From NCBI GenBank assembly GCA_017996595.1, contig JAGOGT010000004.1:1-13751 (forward strand): 13,751 nt of DNA. The letters run 5' to 3'. The DNA is from Candidatus Cloacimonadota bacterium (GTDB lineage Bacteria > Cloacimonadota > Cloacimonadia > Cloacimonadales > Cloacimonadaceae). Under the pieces are notes generated by a model. That model worked only from the letters and a program-made list of their open reading frames with translations. It did no database searches and was not told where the DNA came from. Both the position numbers and the translations under genes were made by a program. Positions within the stretch are counted from its first letter, which is position 1, and every line of letters begins with the position of its first letter. Below, in pieces: positions 7,363 through 13,751 of the stretch.

Positions 7363-9003
7363 CTAACTATACAGATACCTCTTAATCTTCTGCGTAGGAG
7401 TCTTTTGGAAGGGTTCATTCACGATCTGGACTTTGGCAATACGGCTGAAGGAAGCCAATATCTTATTCACGTCATTGCGGTTCTTTTCCATTAGTTCGGG
7501 GATCTTGCCCAAGGGGATTTTATCGGCATCGAGATTTTCCAGATCGGGATAGATGAGCGCATGAAGCTGGCGATCACGTTCCAGCACCAGCGCTTCGCCT
7601 ACATAGGGCAGATTGGTGAGCTTTTGTTCCACCAGTTCGGGATAGATATTTTCGCCACTGGGACCCAGGATCATGTTTTTGCTGCGGCCACGAATATAAA
7701 TGAAGCCCTCTTTATCCACAGTGCCGATATCTCCGGTGTATAGCCAATCTCCGCGCAGCACTTCGTGGGTGGCCTCATCGTTCTTGTAATATCCCGTGAA
7801 TACCTGTTCGCCACGGAGGATGATCTCTCCGGGAACCTTTTCGGGATCGTGAGAATCAATCTTCATTTCCAGAAAGTCCACCACCTTGCCGCTGGATTCG
7901 AAGCGATGTTCCGCCCACCCTGCATAGCCGATCAGGGGGCCGCATTCCGTCATGCCATAACCAATGGTGAAGGGTAGCTTGATCTTTTTCATAAAGAGCT
8001 CCACTTCGGCATTCATAGGCGCACCGCCAGTAATCAGCTCTCGCAGGTTGCCGCCAAAAGCGGTGATCAGCTTGGCTCTGATCTTCTTTAAAATCAGCTT
8101 GTTAATGAGGGGTATCTTCAGCAGTTTCTGCATTTTGGGCGTTTCAATGAGGGGCTGAATCTGCTTTTTATAGATCTTTTCGATGAGCAGGGGAACGGTG
8201 AGCACCACCTGCGGTTTTAGATCCTGCATGGCAGCCAGCAGCAGCTTGGGAGCCGGAATCTTGTCCATAAAGTTCATGTGATTGCCCCGCGTGAAGGGAT
8301 AGAGCATGTCAAAGGCTGCGGCATAGGCATGCGCCAAAGGCAAGAAGGCCAGCACCTTGGCACCCACTTCAAAGGTGAGATGTTCACGTGCAAAGATCAG
8401 ATTAATCAGCAAACTGCGATGGGGAAGCATCACTCCCTTGGAAAAGCCCGTAGTGCCGCTGGTATAGATAATAGCGGCGATATCATCATTTGTACAAACG
8501 TCTTCCATCACAAACTGTGCCGGAGTAGCAGGAAAACCGGTAATCCCCTCATCCAGAACGGGGCCTATCGCTTTGCGGTTATCTCCCTGGCAGTACAGCA
8601 GCCTGAAATCTTCCAGGGCAAAGATGTATTTCACCCCTTTCAGAGTCTCTTCATCGATGGCATCATACTTATCTTTGGAGATAAAAAGCAGCATGGCATC
8701 GCTGTGATTTACTATATGCTGCGTATCTTCCGGAGAAAAAGCTGCCAGAATGGGAACCACCGTAGCGCCATAAGTAACGGTGGAAAGCCACACCGTGGCC
8801 CAGGCACTGCAGTTCTTTCCCGCCAGGGCAATCTTGGTTCCTTTTCCTGCTCCGCAAGCCTTCAGCAGCTTGTGCATCCATGCAATCCGTCTGGCCACAT
8901 CTCCGTAGCTGAGTGCTTTTCCGGGGTAATCCGTAAACGCCGGTAAATCCCAATAGTCTTTTATGGCCCCGCCAATGTAGGGTATAAGTTTCTCGGTGAT
9001 CAT
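7363..9003 (-). CDS. AMP-forming long-chain acyl-CoA synthetase-like protein
   Basis: A 546-residue member of the adenylate-forming (ANL) superfamily that activates a carboxylate, most likely a fatty acid, with ATP and joins it to CoA. Visible motifs: phosphate-binding YTSGTTGFSKG at 180-190, GYGMTECGP at 348-356, YTGDIG at 422-427 with the ATP-ribose Asp, RGRSKNMI at 438-445 in the hinge, and the C-terminal PTQKIKRY with the catalytic Lys539. Length is a little short for a FadD/FACS enzyme (often 550-640), with the C-terminal domain complete but ending right after the KIKRY motif. GGGAG five bases upstream of the ATG supports the start. It follows the DUF3307 gene by 12 bases, so the two are probably co-transcribed. 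Substrate chain length cannot be told from sequence. A role in lipid recycling or membrane lipid synthesis is plausible. Confidence 0.93.
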   Translation of the reverse strand: MITEKLIPYIGGAIKDYWDLPAFTDYPGKALSYGDVARRIAWMHKLLKACGAGKGTKIALAGKNCSAWATVWLSTVTYGATVVPILAAFSPEDTQHIVNHSDAMLLFISKDKYDAIDEETLKGVKYIFALEDFRLLYCQGDNRKAIGPVLDEGITGFPATPAQFVMEDVCTNDDIAAIIYTSGTTGFSKGVMLPHRSLLINLIFAREHLTFEVGAKVLAFLPLAHAYAAAFDMLYPFTRGNHMNFMDKIPAPKLLLAAMQDLKPQVVLTVPLLIEKIYKKQIQPLIETPKMQKLLKIPLINKLILKKIRAKLITAFGGNLRELITGGAPMNAEVELFMKKIKLPFTIGYGMTECGPLIGYAGWAEHRFESSGKVVDFLEMKIDSHDPEKVPGEIILRGEQVFTGYYKNDEATHEVLRGDWLYTGDIGTVDKEGFIYIRGRSKNMILGPSGENIYPELVEQKLTNLPYVGEALVLERDRQLHALIYPDLENLDADKIPLGKIPELMEKNRNDVNKILASFSRIAKVQIVNEPFQKTPTQKIKRYLYS

Positions 9004-9015
9004 ATCTTCTCCCTT

Positions 9016-9747
9016 TTATAAAAACATGCTTTTAAATAAGATGGCAATCGCCAGCGCCCAGGCATAGCTAACGAAGGTGCCTACCAGAAAGTAGTTACTG
9101 AAATGCGTGGCTTCGCGTGCATTTTTATCGCTTTGCGCTTCCGGCAGACGAATGATAGACTTGGCAGCGATCAGAAACGCAATCAGTTCATAGTGATTTA
9201 CCAATACGGCAATCGTAATCAAAAACCTTTCCGCAATGCCAATAGCGCGGCTCGAGCGTTCCTGCTCCGCATCCAATTCGGTATCGCCATCCAGGGCACT
9301 ATCCAGCACCGCATCTGTAAAGTGAATCCCCACCACCACCGTAATGATCATCAAAGTGGTATATTTCACCAGCAATTCCAGAGGAAATTCCTTTAGCAGC
9401 AGGCTAAGCGTGGCCTGATCGTGAGCGGATAAAATGCCTGCAGCGATGAGGATGGTGAGCGCATGCACAGCCTGATCGCCTATGAATAGCAGCCATTGCA
9501 TGCGGCCAAACCAGGGCTTGCAGGCACCTTTCAGATAGTCCACCACGCCATGCAGCACTGCCAGGCAAATAAGCACCGGCAGCACTTGCGCACTGATAAG
9601 ATCGAACATGCTGGCCAGCAAAACCAGGAAATAGATGAGGCTATGCATGGCCAAGCCGGAAAATCTGGCTTTATTACGGATAATCCAGCGGTTTTGCAGC
9701 AGAAAATCACTGATAAAATGGGCAAAAACCAATCTCCAAATCAGCAT
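9016..9747 (-). CDS. DUF3307 family integral membrane protein
   Basis: A 243-residue membrane protein resembling DUF3307. The N-terminal motif AHFISDFLLQNRWIIRNKA (~7-25), the following His in AMHSLIYFLV, and LHGVVDYLKG are the family-like features; the second half has further hydrophobic segments (around ERFLITIAVLV, YELIAFLIAAKSI, and NYFLVGTFVSYAW), giving about six to eight membrane spans. The function of this family is not known. The first possible ATG (9753) directly abuts AAGGAGG, so I prefer the second ATG at 9747, which gives six bases of spacing. It lies between the SatD-like gene and the acyl-CoA synthetase, all on the minus strand. SatD and DUF3307 genes being neighbours is a recurring arrangement as I recall, which supports both calls. 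Confidence 0.8.
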   Translation of the reverse strand: MLIWRLVFAHFISDFLLQNRWIIRNKARFSGLAMHSLIYFLVLLASMFDLISAQVLPVLICLAVLHGVVDYLKGACKPWFGRMQWLLFIGDQAVHALTILIAAGILSAHDQATLSLLLKEFPLELLVKYTTLMIITVVVGIHFTDAVLDSALDGDTELDAEQERSSRAIGIAERFLITIAVLVNHYELIAFLIAAKSIIRLPEAQSDKNAREATHFSNYFLVGTFVSYAWALAIAILFKSMFL

Positions 9748-9802
9748 CCCCATCCTCCTTCAAGCATAAAATCCACAAGCAAATAATCTTGTATTAGTAT
9801 AT

Positions 9803-9822
9803 TACAAGCACCTATGCTTGTA
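9803..9822. repeat. Hairpin between the SatD-like and DUF3307 genes
   Basis: TACAAGCA (9803-9810) pairs perfectly with TGCTTGTA (9815-9822) across a four-base loop CCTA. It lies in the 91-base gap between the two genes. No U-run follows on the minus strand, so it is not a classical terminator; it could stabilise a processed mRNA end or set the ratio of the two products. Confidence 0.6.
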
Positions 9823-9838
9823 GTAATTGGCTTCTCTG

Positions 9839-10504
9839 TCACCTGCTTTGCTCCTCGCTTAGCTCTGACCAAGGCAACGCAGCAAAGTAGTCCAGTGCTT
9901 CCTGAATCCGCTCCCAACCGGCATTTTGGAGCAGTTGCTGCACATTTTGCCAGCTTGATTTCATGATCTCGGAGCTTTGTTTCAGGTTGCTTCCTGCCAT
10001 TTTTAGCAGCAGCGCCTGACGTTGCCTGGCACTCCATCCTTTTTCGAAGTGATCGCAGAATCCAAGGATGGTATTGGCAGAACTATCTGCAAGCTCCCGC
10101 GGACTTTGCAGCAAGCTGAGCCTGCCTTTGTGGGCATCGAAGCTTTCCAACGCGGAACGAGAGCGATGATAGGCACTGCCATCCCGTTGATAACTGCTGC
10201 CGGAGCTGATACTGCGTTCCCCCATTCCGATTCCACACCTGAACAGTGGAATGATATCTGGAAGCAGCAATGCAAAGCGCAGGCGCAGCATCAGCAGAAA
10301 GTGATAGAAATAAGCAGGATTGAGCATGCTGAATTGAAATTCATCGCCCTGAATCACCGAAAATGATAGTAATTCACCCTCAGCAACAGGGAGATTAAAA
10401 CAAGTGGCAGCAAATGCTTCTTTGATTCCGGCATCCAAAACTTGCCGCTGCGGAACCGAATAAAACCTGGAACTAATTATATCACAGGTGAATACAGCTA
10501 CCAT
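9839..10504 (-). CDS. SatD-like protein with possible cyclase-fold domain and HTH tail
   Basis: A 221-residue protein resembling the SatD family, named from the Streptococcus mutans secretion-and-acid-tolerance locus; its biochemical role is not established. The N-terminus (FTCDIISSRFYSVPQR) fits the family opening. GDEFQF at 53-58, RCGIGMGE at 89-96 and DGSAYHRSRSAL at 108-119 resemble the layout of nucleotide-cyclase/GGDEF-type folds, though this is my inference. Residues ~157-205 (SARQRQALLLKMAG ... SEIMKSSWQNVQQLL) read as a helix-turn-helix. AGGGAG just upstream of the ATG supports the start. It heads a minus-strand run with the DUF3307 and acyl-CoA synthetase genes. A perfect TTGACA lies on the minus strand at 10569-10564, but no good -10 follows. 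Overlapping short inverted repeats (10538-10568) in the leader could be regulatory. Confidence 0.75.
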   Translation of the reverse strand: MVAVFTCDIISSRFYSVPQRQVLDAGIKEAFAATCFNLPVAEGELLSFSVIQGDEFQFSMLNPAYFYHFLLMLRLRFALLLPDIIPLFRCGIGMGERSISSGSSYQRDGSAYHRSRSALESFDAHKGRLSLLQSPRELADSSANTILGFCDHFEKGWSARQRQALLLKMAGSNLKQSSEIMKSSWQNVQQLLQNAGWERIQEALDYFAALPWSELSEEQSR

Positions 10505-10622
10505 TCTCGCTCCCTAATCTTCGCAATAAAGGCTATGGACAAGTTTGATAACTTGCCGATGCTTGTCAAGGATAATGGCTTTGGTTAATCTGCTAAGCCC
10601 TAAAGTTTCTTAACTGCTGGCT

Positions 10623-11378
10623 TCAATAATATCCTTCGTACTCGTCCAGCCAATAGTAGAAATCCTCTTCGGCATATTCGATCTCTTCGTCGCTAAGGTA
10701 ATCGTAGATGGCGTCGATATTTCCCCCGGCATTCTCGTCTCCCAGCTCAGAGGCCACCAAATACCAAAAATAGGCTGTTTCCAGGTCTTTGATCACGCCT
10801 AAGCCATCTTGATAGCATATTCCCAGATTGTTAGCGGCACCGGCATGACCCTGATTGGCTGCCAGCTCATAAAGCTTTGCGGCTTCAGCATAATCCTGGG
10901 CGATTCCCTTGCCGTCATAATAGCTGTTGCCAAGATTGTATTGACCATCACTGCAACCCAAATCAGCAGAACGGCGATACCAGGATACGGCGGTTTCATG
11001 ATTCATCTCCACGCCGTTGCCAAAATCATAGCACACACCGAGATTATTCTGGGAGAGGGGTTGATTTTGATCCGCGGCCAGGCGATACCATTTTACGGCT
11101 TCCTTATAGTCTTTGGCTACTCCGTTTCCAGATTCATAGCAAATGCCCATATTATGCTGCGCATCTGCATAGCCTTGATCTGCGGCTAAGCGCCACCAGT
11201 AAACGGCATTTTCATAGCTTTGGTCAATGCCATAGCCGTGATAGTAACATAGCCCCAGATCGGTTTGATATCCCGCATCTCCGGCTTCAGCCTGCTGCTC
11301 CATTTCCAGAGAGTACGTTTGGGCACTCAGGGCAATCACTAACGACACAAGCATCAGAATCAACATTAATTTCTGCAT
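10623..11378 (-). CDS. Exported Sel1-repeat (TPR-like) protein
   Basis: A 251-residue protein with a signal peptide (residues ~1-20, MQKLMLILMLVSLVIALSAQ) and five Sel1-like repeats of 36 residues at about 34-69, 70-105, 106-141, 142-177 and 178-213. Each repeat follows the pattern A-LG-CY--G-GV--DY--A--WY--AAD-G. The tail (214-251) is strongly acidic and Tyr-rich (DEEIEYAEEDFYY). Sel1 repeats form helical solenoids that scaffold protein complexes; the partner is unknown. A longer reading frame upstream exists, but the start at 11378 has GGAGG at proper distance and begins the signal peptide. Its own promoter lies immediately upstream. Not obviously linked in function to the neighbours. Confidence 0.92.
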   Translation of the reverse strand: MQKLMLILMLVSLVIALSAQTYSLEMEQQAEAGDAGYQTDLGLCYYHGYGIDQSYENAVYWWRLAADQGYADAQHNMGICYESGNGVAKDYKEAVKWYRLAADQNQPLSQNNLGVCYDFGNGVEMNHETAVSWYRRSADLGCSDGQYNLGNSYYDGKGIAQDYAEAAKLYELAANQGHAGAANNLGICYQDGLGVIKDLETAYFWYLVASELGDENAGGNIDAIYDYLSDEEIEYAEEDFYYWLDEYEGYY

Positions 11379-11406
11379 TCTGAACCTCCAGTTTAGGATG
11401 GGCGTG

Positions 11407-11434
11407 AGTATTTTGAGAGCAGAGAGGATGTCAA
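11407..11434 (-). promoter_or_regulatory. Promoter of the Sel1-repeat gene
   Basis: On the minus strand a perfect -35 TTGACA (11434-11429) is followed after 16 bases by AATACT (11412-11407, 4 of 6 matches to TATAAT). Transcription would start near 11400, leaving a leader of roughly 20 bases that contains the GGAGG ribosome site. Confidence 0.7.
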
Positions 11435-11529
11435 GCGAATTAAGAATGAAAAATTGAAGGCTCTCTTTCAAATCAAGTGAGCATCTACAAAAAGCAGGCC
11501 CTTATCCTTGCTCTTTTTCCGTGCGATAA

Positions 11530-11572
11530 CCATGCGCTGCCCGGGCATTTGCATGGGCATCACATGGGCATC
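11530..11572. repeat. Dispersed palindromic element, copy 2
   Basis: CCATGCGCTGCCCGGGC (11530-11546) is identical to 6124-6140. It is followed by two copies of CATGGGCATC (11552-11561, 11563-11572), the reverse complement of the GATGCCCATG boxes found in copy 1. CCATGC (11530-11535) can pair with GCATGG (11551-11556), as in copy 1 but with a shorter loop. Both copies lie in intergenic gaps next to minimal or no coding potential. Confidence 0.75.
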
Positions 11573-11698
11573 TCAAGATAACTGAGTCTATAGCATCAGT
11601 TTCCGAGTTTAGGTAAGTAAACAGGCGCTTGTTACCCGTTAGGGCAGTGCTGTTGTTACCGGCTTTATCGGAAGGTAAGCCATAATATGCAATTAGCT

Positions 11699-11743
11699 AT
11701 GGACACTATGGTCGCCATGGACACCATGGACGAAATGGACAGC
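11699..11743. repeat. Nine-base tandem array based on ATGGACACC
   Basis: Five adjacent 9-base units: ATGGACACT, ATGGTCGCC, ATGGACACC, ATGGACGAA, ATGGACAGC. The first three bases are constant and the rest varies, with period a multiple of three so that one frame would read Met-Asp-Thr-like repeats. No start context or protein family supports translation. Confidence 0.85.
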
Positions 11744-11799
11744 CTGCAACTAAATGTAAGAATCGGGTTTCACCTTTCCCTCCGTTCCATTCTACTTCG

Positions 11800-11835
11800 G
11801 ACTTCCGACTTACGACTAGCAGACTTATGACTTAA
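11800..11835. repeat. Heptamer tandem repeat GACTTAC-like
   Basis: Five units: GACTTCC, GACTTAC, GACTAGCA (one base longer), GACTTAT, GACTTAA. The array ends six bases before the -35 box of the rplU promoter. Together with 11-38 and 89-109 it makes three unrelated sequences with the same 7-bp period. Confidence 0.8.
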
Positions 11836-11840
11836 ACTTC

Positions 11841-11869
11841 TTGACACAATAGCCCCCTTTAAAAGTAAT
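11841..11869 (+). promoter_or_regulatory. Promoter of rplU-rpmA
   Basis: A perfect -35 box TTGACA (11841-11846) is followed after 17 bases by AGTAAT (11864-11869, 4 of 6 matches). Transcription would start near 11876, leaving a leader of about 28 bases that carries AAGGAG (11893-11898). Confidence 0.75.
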
Positions 11870-11903
11870 GCATCTTCAAGGTAAATACTTACAAGGAGAA
11901 ATG

Positions 11904-12218
11904 ATGTACGCCATCGTTGAAATTAGTGGATTTCAGTTCAGGGCTGAAAAAAACGCAGTGCTTCGCGTTCCCTTGCTGAATACGGCGGAACCTGGTCAAA
12001 CCCTTACGTTTGACAGAGTTCTTCTTTATCGCGATGAAGAAGAAATCAAGATCGGTCAACCCGTAGTCGAAGGCGCAGCGATTGATGCAGAAGTAATCGA
12101 GCACGGTAAAGGCAAAAAGAAGATAATCTTTCATTACAAGAAACGTAAAGGTTATCGCGTGAAAAAAGGCTACCGTGAACAATATACCAATATTCGGGTT
12201 ACCGGAATCCGGGCCTAA
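11904..12218 (+). CDS. rplU: 50S ribosomal protein L21
   Basis: A 104-residue protein, the usual length of L21 (about 103). It opens MYAIVEISG like other L21 proteins and carries the C-terminal signature [17 protein letters not shown] with the conserved basic stretch that contacts 23S rRNA. The position usually occupied by GGKQY reads SGFQF here, a mild deviation. I chose the second of two adjacent ATG codons (11904), which has five bases to AAGGAG and begins the conserved protein. It is followed by rpmA after 15 bases, the normal L21-L27 operon. The operon promoter is just upstream. Confidence 0.97.
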   Translation: MYAIVEISGFQFRAEKNAVLRVPLLNTAEPGQTLTFDRVLLYRDEEEIKIGQPVVEGAAIDAEVIEHGKGKKKIIFHYKKRKGYRVKKGYREQYTNIRVTGIRA

Positions 12219-12233
12219 GGAAGAGGTGATATA

Positions 12234-12494
12234 ATGGCACATAAAAAAGGTGTTGGCAGCAGCCGTAACGGCCGGAATAGCAATCCCAAATACCGCGGTG
12301 TGAAAAAACACGGCAGCGAAAGCGTGATCGCCGGCAATATCATCATCCGTCAGAAAGGAACCAGAATCCATCCCGGCGAAAACGTCGGCATGGGCAGAGA
12401 TTTCACCATCTTCAGCAAAGTGGATGGTAAAGTGGCATTTGTAACCAAAAAAGAAGGAAGAAAGTACGTCAGCGTGGTTCCCCACGAGGAATAA
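12234..12494 (+). CDS. rpmA: 50S ribosomal protein L27
   Basis: An 86-residue L27, of usual length. It begins [14 protein letters not shown], so it has no cleavable N-terminal extension of the Firmicutes type; the N-terminal tail reaches towards the peptidyl-transferase centre. The family signature region is [13 protein letters not shown] at 48-60. GAGGTGAT before the ATG is a good ribosome site. Second gene of the rplU-rpmA operon; an obg-type GTPase gene, often next, is absent here and a strong terminator follows instead. Confidence 0.98.
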   Translation: MAHKKGVGSSRNGRNSNPKYRGVKKHGSESVIAGNIIIRQKGTRIHPGENVGMGRDFTIFSKVDGKVAFVTKKEGRKYVSVVPHEE

Positions 12495-12517
12495 GCTTCC
12501 CTTTTTAGCATAATACT

Positions 12518-12551
12518 AAAATCCCGCTGCAGCTGTGGCGGGATTTTTTTA
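12518..12551 (+). terminator. Intrinsic terminator of rplU-rpmA
   Basis: AAAATCCCGC (12518-12527) pairs with GCGGGATTTT (12538-12547) across the loop TGCAGCTGTG, and a run of seven T (12544-12550) follows. The stem begins 23 bases after the rpmA stop codon. Confidence 0.93.
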
Positions 12552-12568
12552 TTGGCAAAAGAGTACTG

Positions 12569-12658
12569 GCAGGAGTTTATGCAGGAGTCTAAAGCAGGAA
12601 TCTAAAGCAGGAATCTAAAGCAGGAATATAAAGCAGGAGTCTAAAGCAGGAGTCATTT
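12569..12658. repeat. 13-base tandem array based on GCAGGAGTCTAAA
   Basis: Seven head-to-tail units starting at 12569, 12581, 12594, 12607, 12620, 12633 and 12646; the first is 12 bases, the rest 13. GCAGGA is constant, followed by variants GTCTAAA, ATCTAAA, ATATAAA and a final GTCATTT. The last unit is the left arm of the predicted junction at 12646-12802; on its right side two inverted GCAGGA boxes occur (12797-12802 and 12812-12817 as TCCTGC). Confidence 0.9.
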
Positions 12659-12802
12659 GCGCCAATGCTATCTTGCTGCTATTTCCTGGTTATAAGGCGC
12701 AAAGGACTCATGCGAAATCAGATAGCTTGTGTGCGCATGAGTCCTTCAGCCCATGGAATTTACAGTATAAGTAAAGCAAGCAGTGGGCTAAATGACTCCT
12801 GC
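12646..12802. other. Predicted four-way-junction element (structured RNA or DNA)
   Basis: An outer stem of 13 perfect pairs joins GCAGGAGTCATTT (12646-12658) with AAATGACTCCTGC (12790-12802). Three hairpins fill the inside almost without gaps: GCGCC/GGCGC (12659-12663 with 12696-12700), AAGGACTCATGCG/CGCATGAGTCCTT (12702-12714 with 12734-12746), and AGCCCA/TGGGCT (12748-12753 with 12784-12789), the last with an inner TTTAC/GTAAA pair (12759-12763 with 12771-12775). Single bases 12701 and 12747 are the only linkers. Loop bases GCTATCT (12667-12673) and AGATAGC (12720-12726) are perfect complements and could form a loop-loop contact. It lies past the rpmA terminator and 20 bases beyond the stop codon of the minus-strand GH3 gene, so it could be that gene's 3' untranslated region, an independent RNA, or a mobile DNA element. 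Confidence 0.65.
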
Positions 12803-12822
12803 TTTGCTTACTCCTGCTCGAT

Positions 12823-13751
12823 TTATAGGCGATATTCCAATCCATATCCGTAGGGGAAGAGAGGATTGTAGCCGGGATCACCGATATTCCAGTTTTCATC
12901 ATCGTAGCGGGGCCAGGAGAAGCTCAATTTGCCCTGCATGGGGTAGTCCCCAAAGATCACATCGGCGATGCCCTGAGCTTCTGAGCCGGGGAACCAGGCT
13001 ACTACAAAGGCTTGGGATGCCGCCAATTCCGCTTCGATCACCAACGGGCGTCCACAAATCATGATGGCAACCACAGGGATGCCTTTGGAAGTGATATTCC
13101 GGATGGTGGCGATATCCTCAGGATGAAGCTGGTGCAGATAAAGATGCGTGCCGTAGGGGCCTTTTTTCATGATGGGGATATCTTCGCCGGGAAGGGTTTC
13201 ATCTGAAGTGGAGCCGGGGCCAATTTTCAGGCCTTTGGCCAGGCCTTCCACGCGAATATCGCCAAGCATTTCGGCATAGGGCACTTCACCGATAACCACG
13301 ATAGCCACATCGTGCAAGGCAGGATCAGCATCCGAACCATCTTCGCTTAGCTCTGCATGTGGGGCTACGGCCTGGATCCCCTCCCAAACCGAGGTTCCGC
13401 CGATGATCAGGGAATTGTAAGAAGGAGCCTTGCTTTCGGAGGGCTCGCGGGTTTTATCGTGATCCACATCGTCGTAGATGCCAGTATCGATGGGCTTTTT
13501 ATCGTCCACACCCTGCCAGGCAACGGTGAATCCTCCGCATTGATGGCCACGATTATGGGCATTCTTGCCCGTTACCAGGATGCGGGCATTTTTATTTAGA
13601 GGCAGGATATCATTATCGTTTTTGAGCATTACCAGGGATTTGCGCACTGCTTCCCGTGCCACGTCCCGATGGGCAGCAGAGCCAAAAGAGGAATGATCCA
13701 GGGATAATTTCCTGTGGGCAGGGCGGGGTTTTGAAAACATGCCAAAGGTAT
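12823..13751 (-). CDS. Glycoside hydrolase family 3 protein (beta-glucosidase-like), N-terminus missing
   Basis: The C-terminal ~308 residues of a GH3 glycosidase; the frame stays open to the right edge (Thr-Phe-Gly precede the apparent Met at 13740, matching the family pattern before the domain linker), so the Met is internal and the gene continues outside. The linker HRDVAREAVRKSLVMLKN leads into the C-terminal alpha/beta domain. GEVPYAEMLGD (151-161 counted from that Met) matches the loop of plant ExoI-type enzymes that carries the acid/base Glu, here Glu157. GSEAQGIADVIFGDYPMQG and the end PLFPYGYGLEY are also typical. The catalytic nucleophile domain would be outside the window. No C-terminal FnIII-like domain is present. 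Likely role: release of glucose from beta-linked oligosaccharides. The gene is convergent with rpmA. Confidence 0.92.
   Translation of the reverse strand, partial: TFGMFSKPRPAHRKLSLDHSSFGSAAHRDVAREAVRKSLVMLKNDNDILPLNKNARILVTGKNAHNRGHQCGGFTVAWQGVDDKKPIDTGIYDDVDHDKTREPSESKAPSYNSLIIGGTSVWEGIQAVAPHAELSEDGSDADPALHDVAIVVIGEVPYAEMLGDIRVEGLAKGLKIGPGSTSDETLPGEDIPIMKKGPYGTHLYLHQLHPEDIATIRNITSKGIPVVAIMICGRPLVIEAELAASQAFVVAWFPGSEAQGIADVIFGDYPMQGKLSFSWPRYDDENWNIGDPGYNPLFPYGYGLEYRL

Larger units (their letters stand above)
11379..11903. other. Non-coding divergent gap between the Sel1 gene and rplU
   Basis: About 525 bases with no credible gene. Contents: the Sel1 promoter (minus), the second copy of the 17-bp element, a segment (11618-11638) resembling 5992-6014 (both carry TAAAC ... 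GGCGCTTG ... CCCG), a 9-bp tandem array, a heptamer array and the rplU promoter (plus). A 43-codon open frame from 11687 runs through the 9-bp array; it lacks a ribosome site and looks like a by-product of the repeat. Confidence 0.7.

Noticed and set aside
8278..8946. 222-residue plus-strand open frame
   Set aside because: It lies antisense within the acyl-CoA synthetase, whose motifs are all in place on the other strand.
11379..11471. N-terminal extension of the Sel1-repeat protein
   Set aside because: The extension would place the signal peptide inside the protein and overlap the promoter; the start at 11378 has a proper ribosome site.
11687..11828. Small 43-codon gene running through the 9-base array
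   Set aside because: No ribosome site, no promoter placed for it, and its later part is translated heptamer repeat.

Overview
The window looks like a chromosomal segment from an uncultured Gram-negative-type bacterium, probably Cloacimonadota or a relative in the FCB group. This is inferred from the style of the giant secreted protease/beta-strand-repeat protein with a fibronectin-like C-terminus, a secreted Sel1-repeat protein, moderate GC content and repeat-filled intergenic gaps. No rRNA or phylogenetic marker search was possible, so the placement is tentative.

Layout, left to right. 1-429 is non-coding, with two heptamer tandem arrays and a short GC-rich hairpin upstream of the first gene. 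430-5970 (+) encodes a 1846-residue secreted protein: signal peptide, pro-region, C39-like cysteine peptidase, beta-sandwich domains, a long beta-strand repeat stalk and a FnIII-like end. 5971-6389 is non-coding with nested hairpins and an element that recurs near 11.5 kb. 6390-6774 (+) holds four tRNA genes: Ser(TGA), Ser(GCT), Gln(TTG) and Gln(CTG). 6783-7362 is a small cassette: a minus-strand S23-type four-helix-bundle gene flanked by inverted arrays of GTGAG separated by palindromic spacers. 7363-10504 (-) is a run of three genes transcribed in the order SatD-like, DUF3307 membrane protein, long-chain acyl-CoA synthetase; the S23 gene follows in the same direction. 10623-11378 (-) is the Sel1-repeat protein with its own promoter. 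11379-11903 is non-coding with a 9-bp tandem array, another heptamer array and the second copy of the 17-bp element. 11904-12494 (+) is rplU-rpmA with a clear promoter and terminator. 12569-12822 holds a 13-bp tandem array leading into a predicted four-way-junction fold. 12823-13751 (-) is the C-terminal part of a GH3 glycosidase that runs off the right edge.

The most unusual content is non-coding. First, all 13 spacers between the GTGAG boxes around the S23 gene are self-complementary, in eight different versions, so pairing is kept while the sequence changes. Second, 12646-12802 can fold as a closed four-way junction with a possible 7-bp loop-loop contact. Both elements end next to the stop codon of a minus-strand gene. 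The coding part with most open biology is the SatD-DUF3307 pair: a possible divergent nucleotide-cyclase-fold protein with a helix-turn-helix tail, next to a membrane protein of unknown function.
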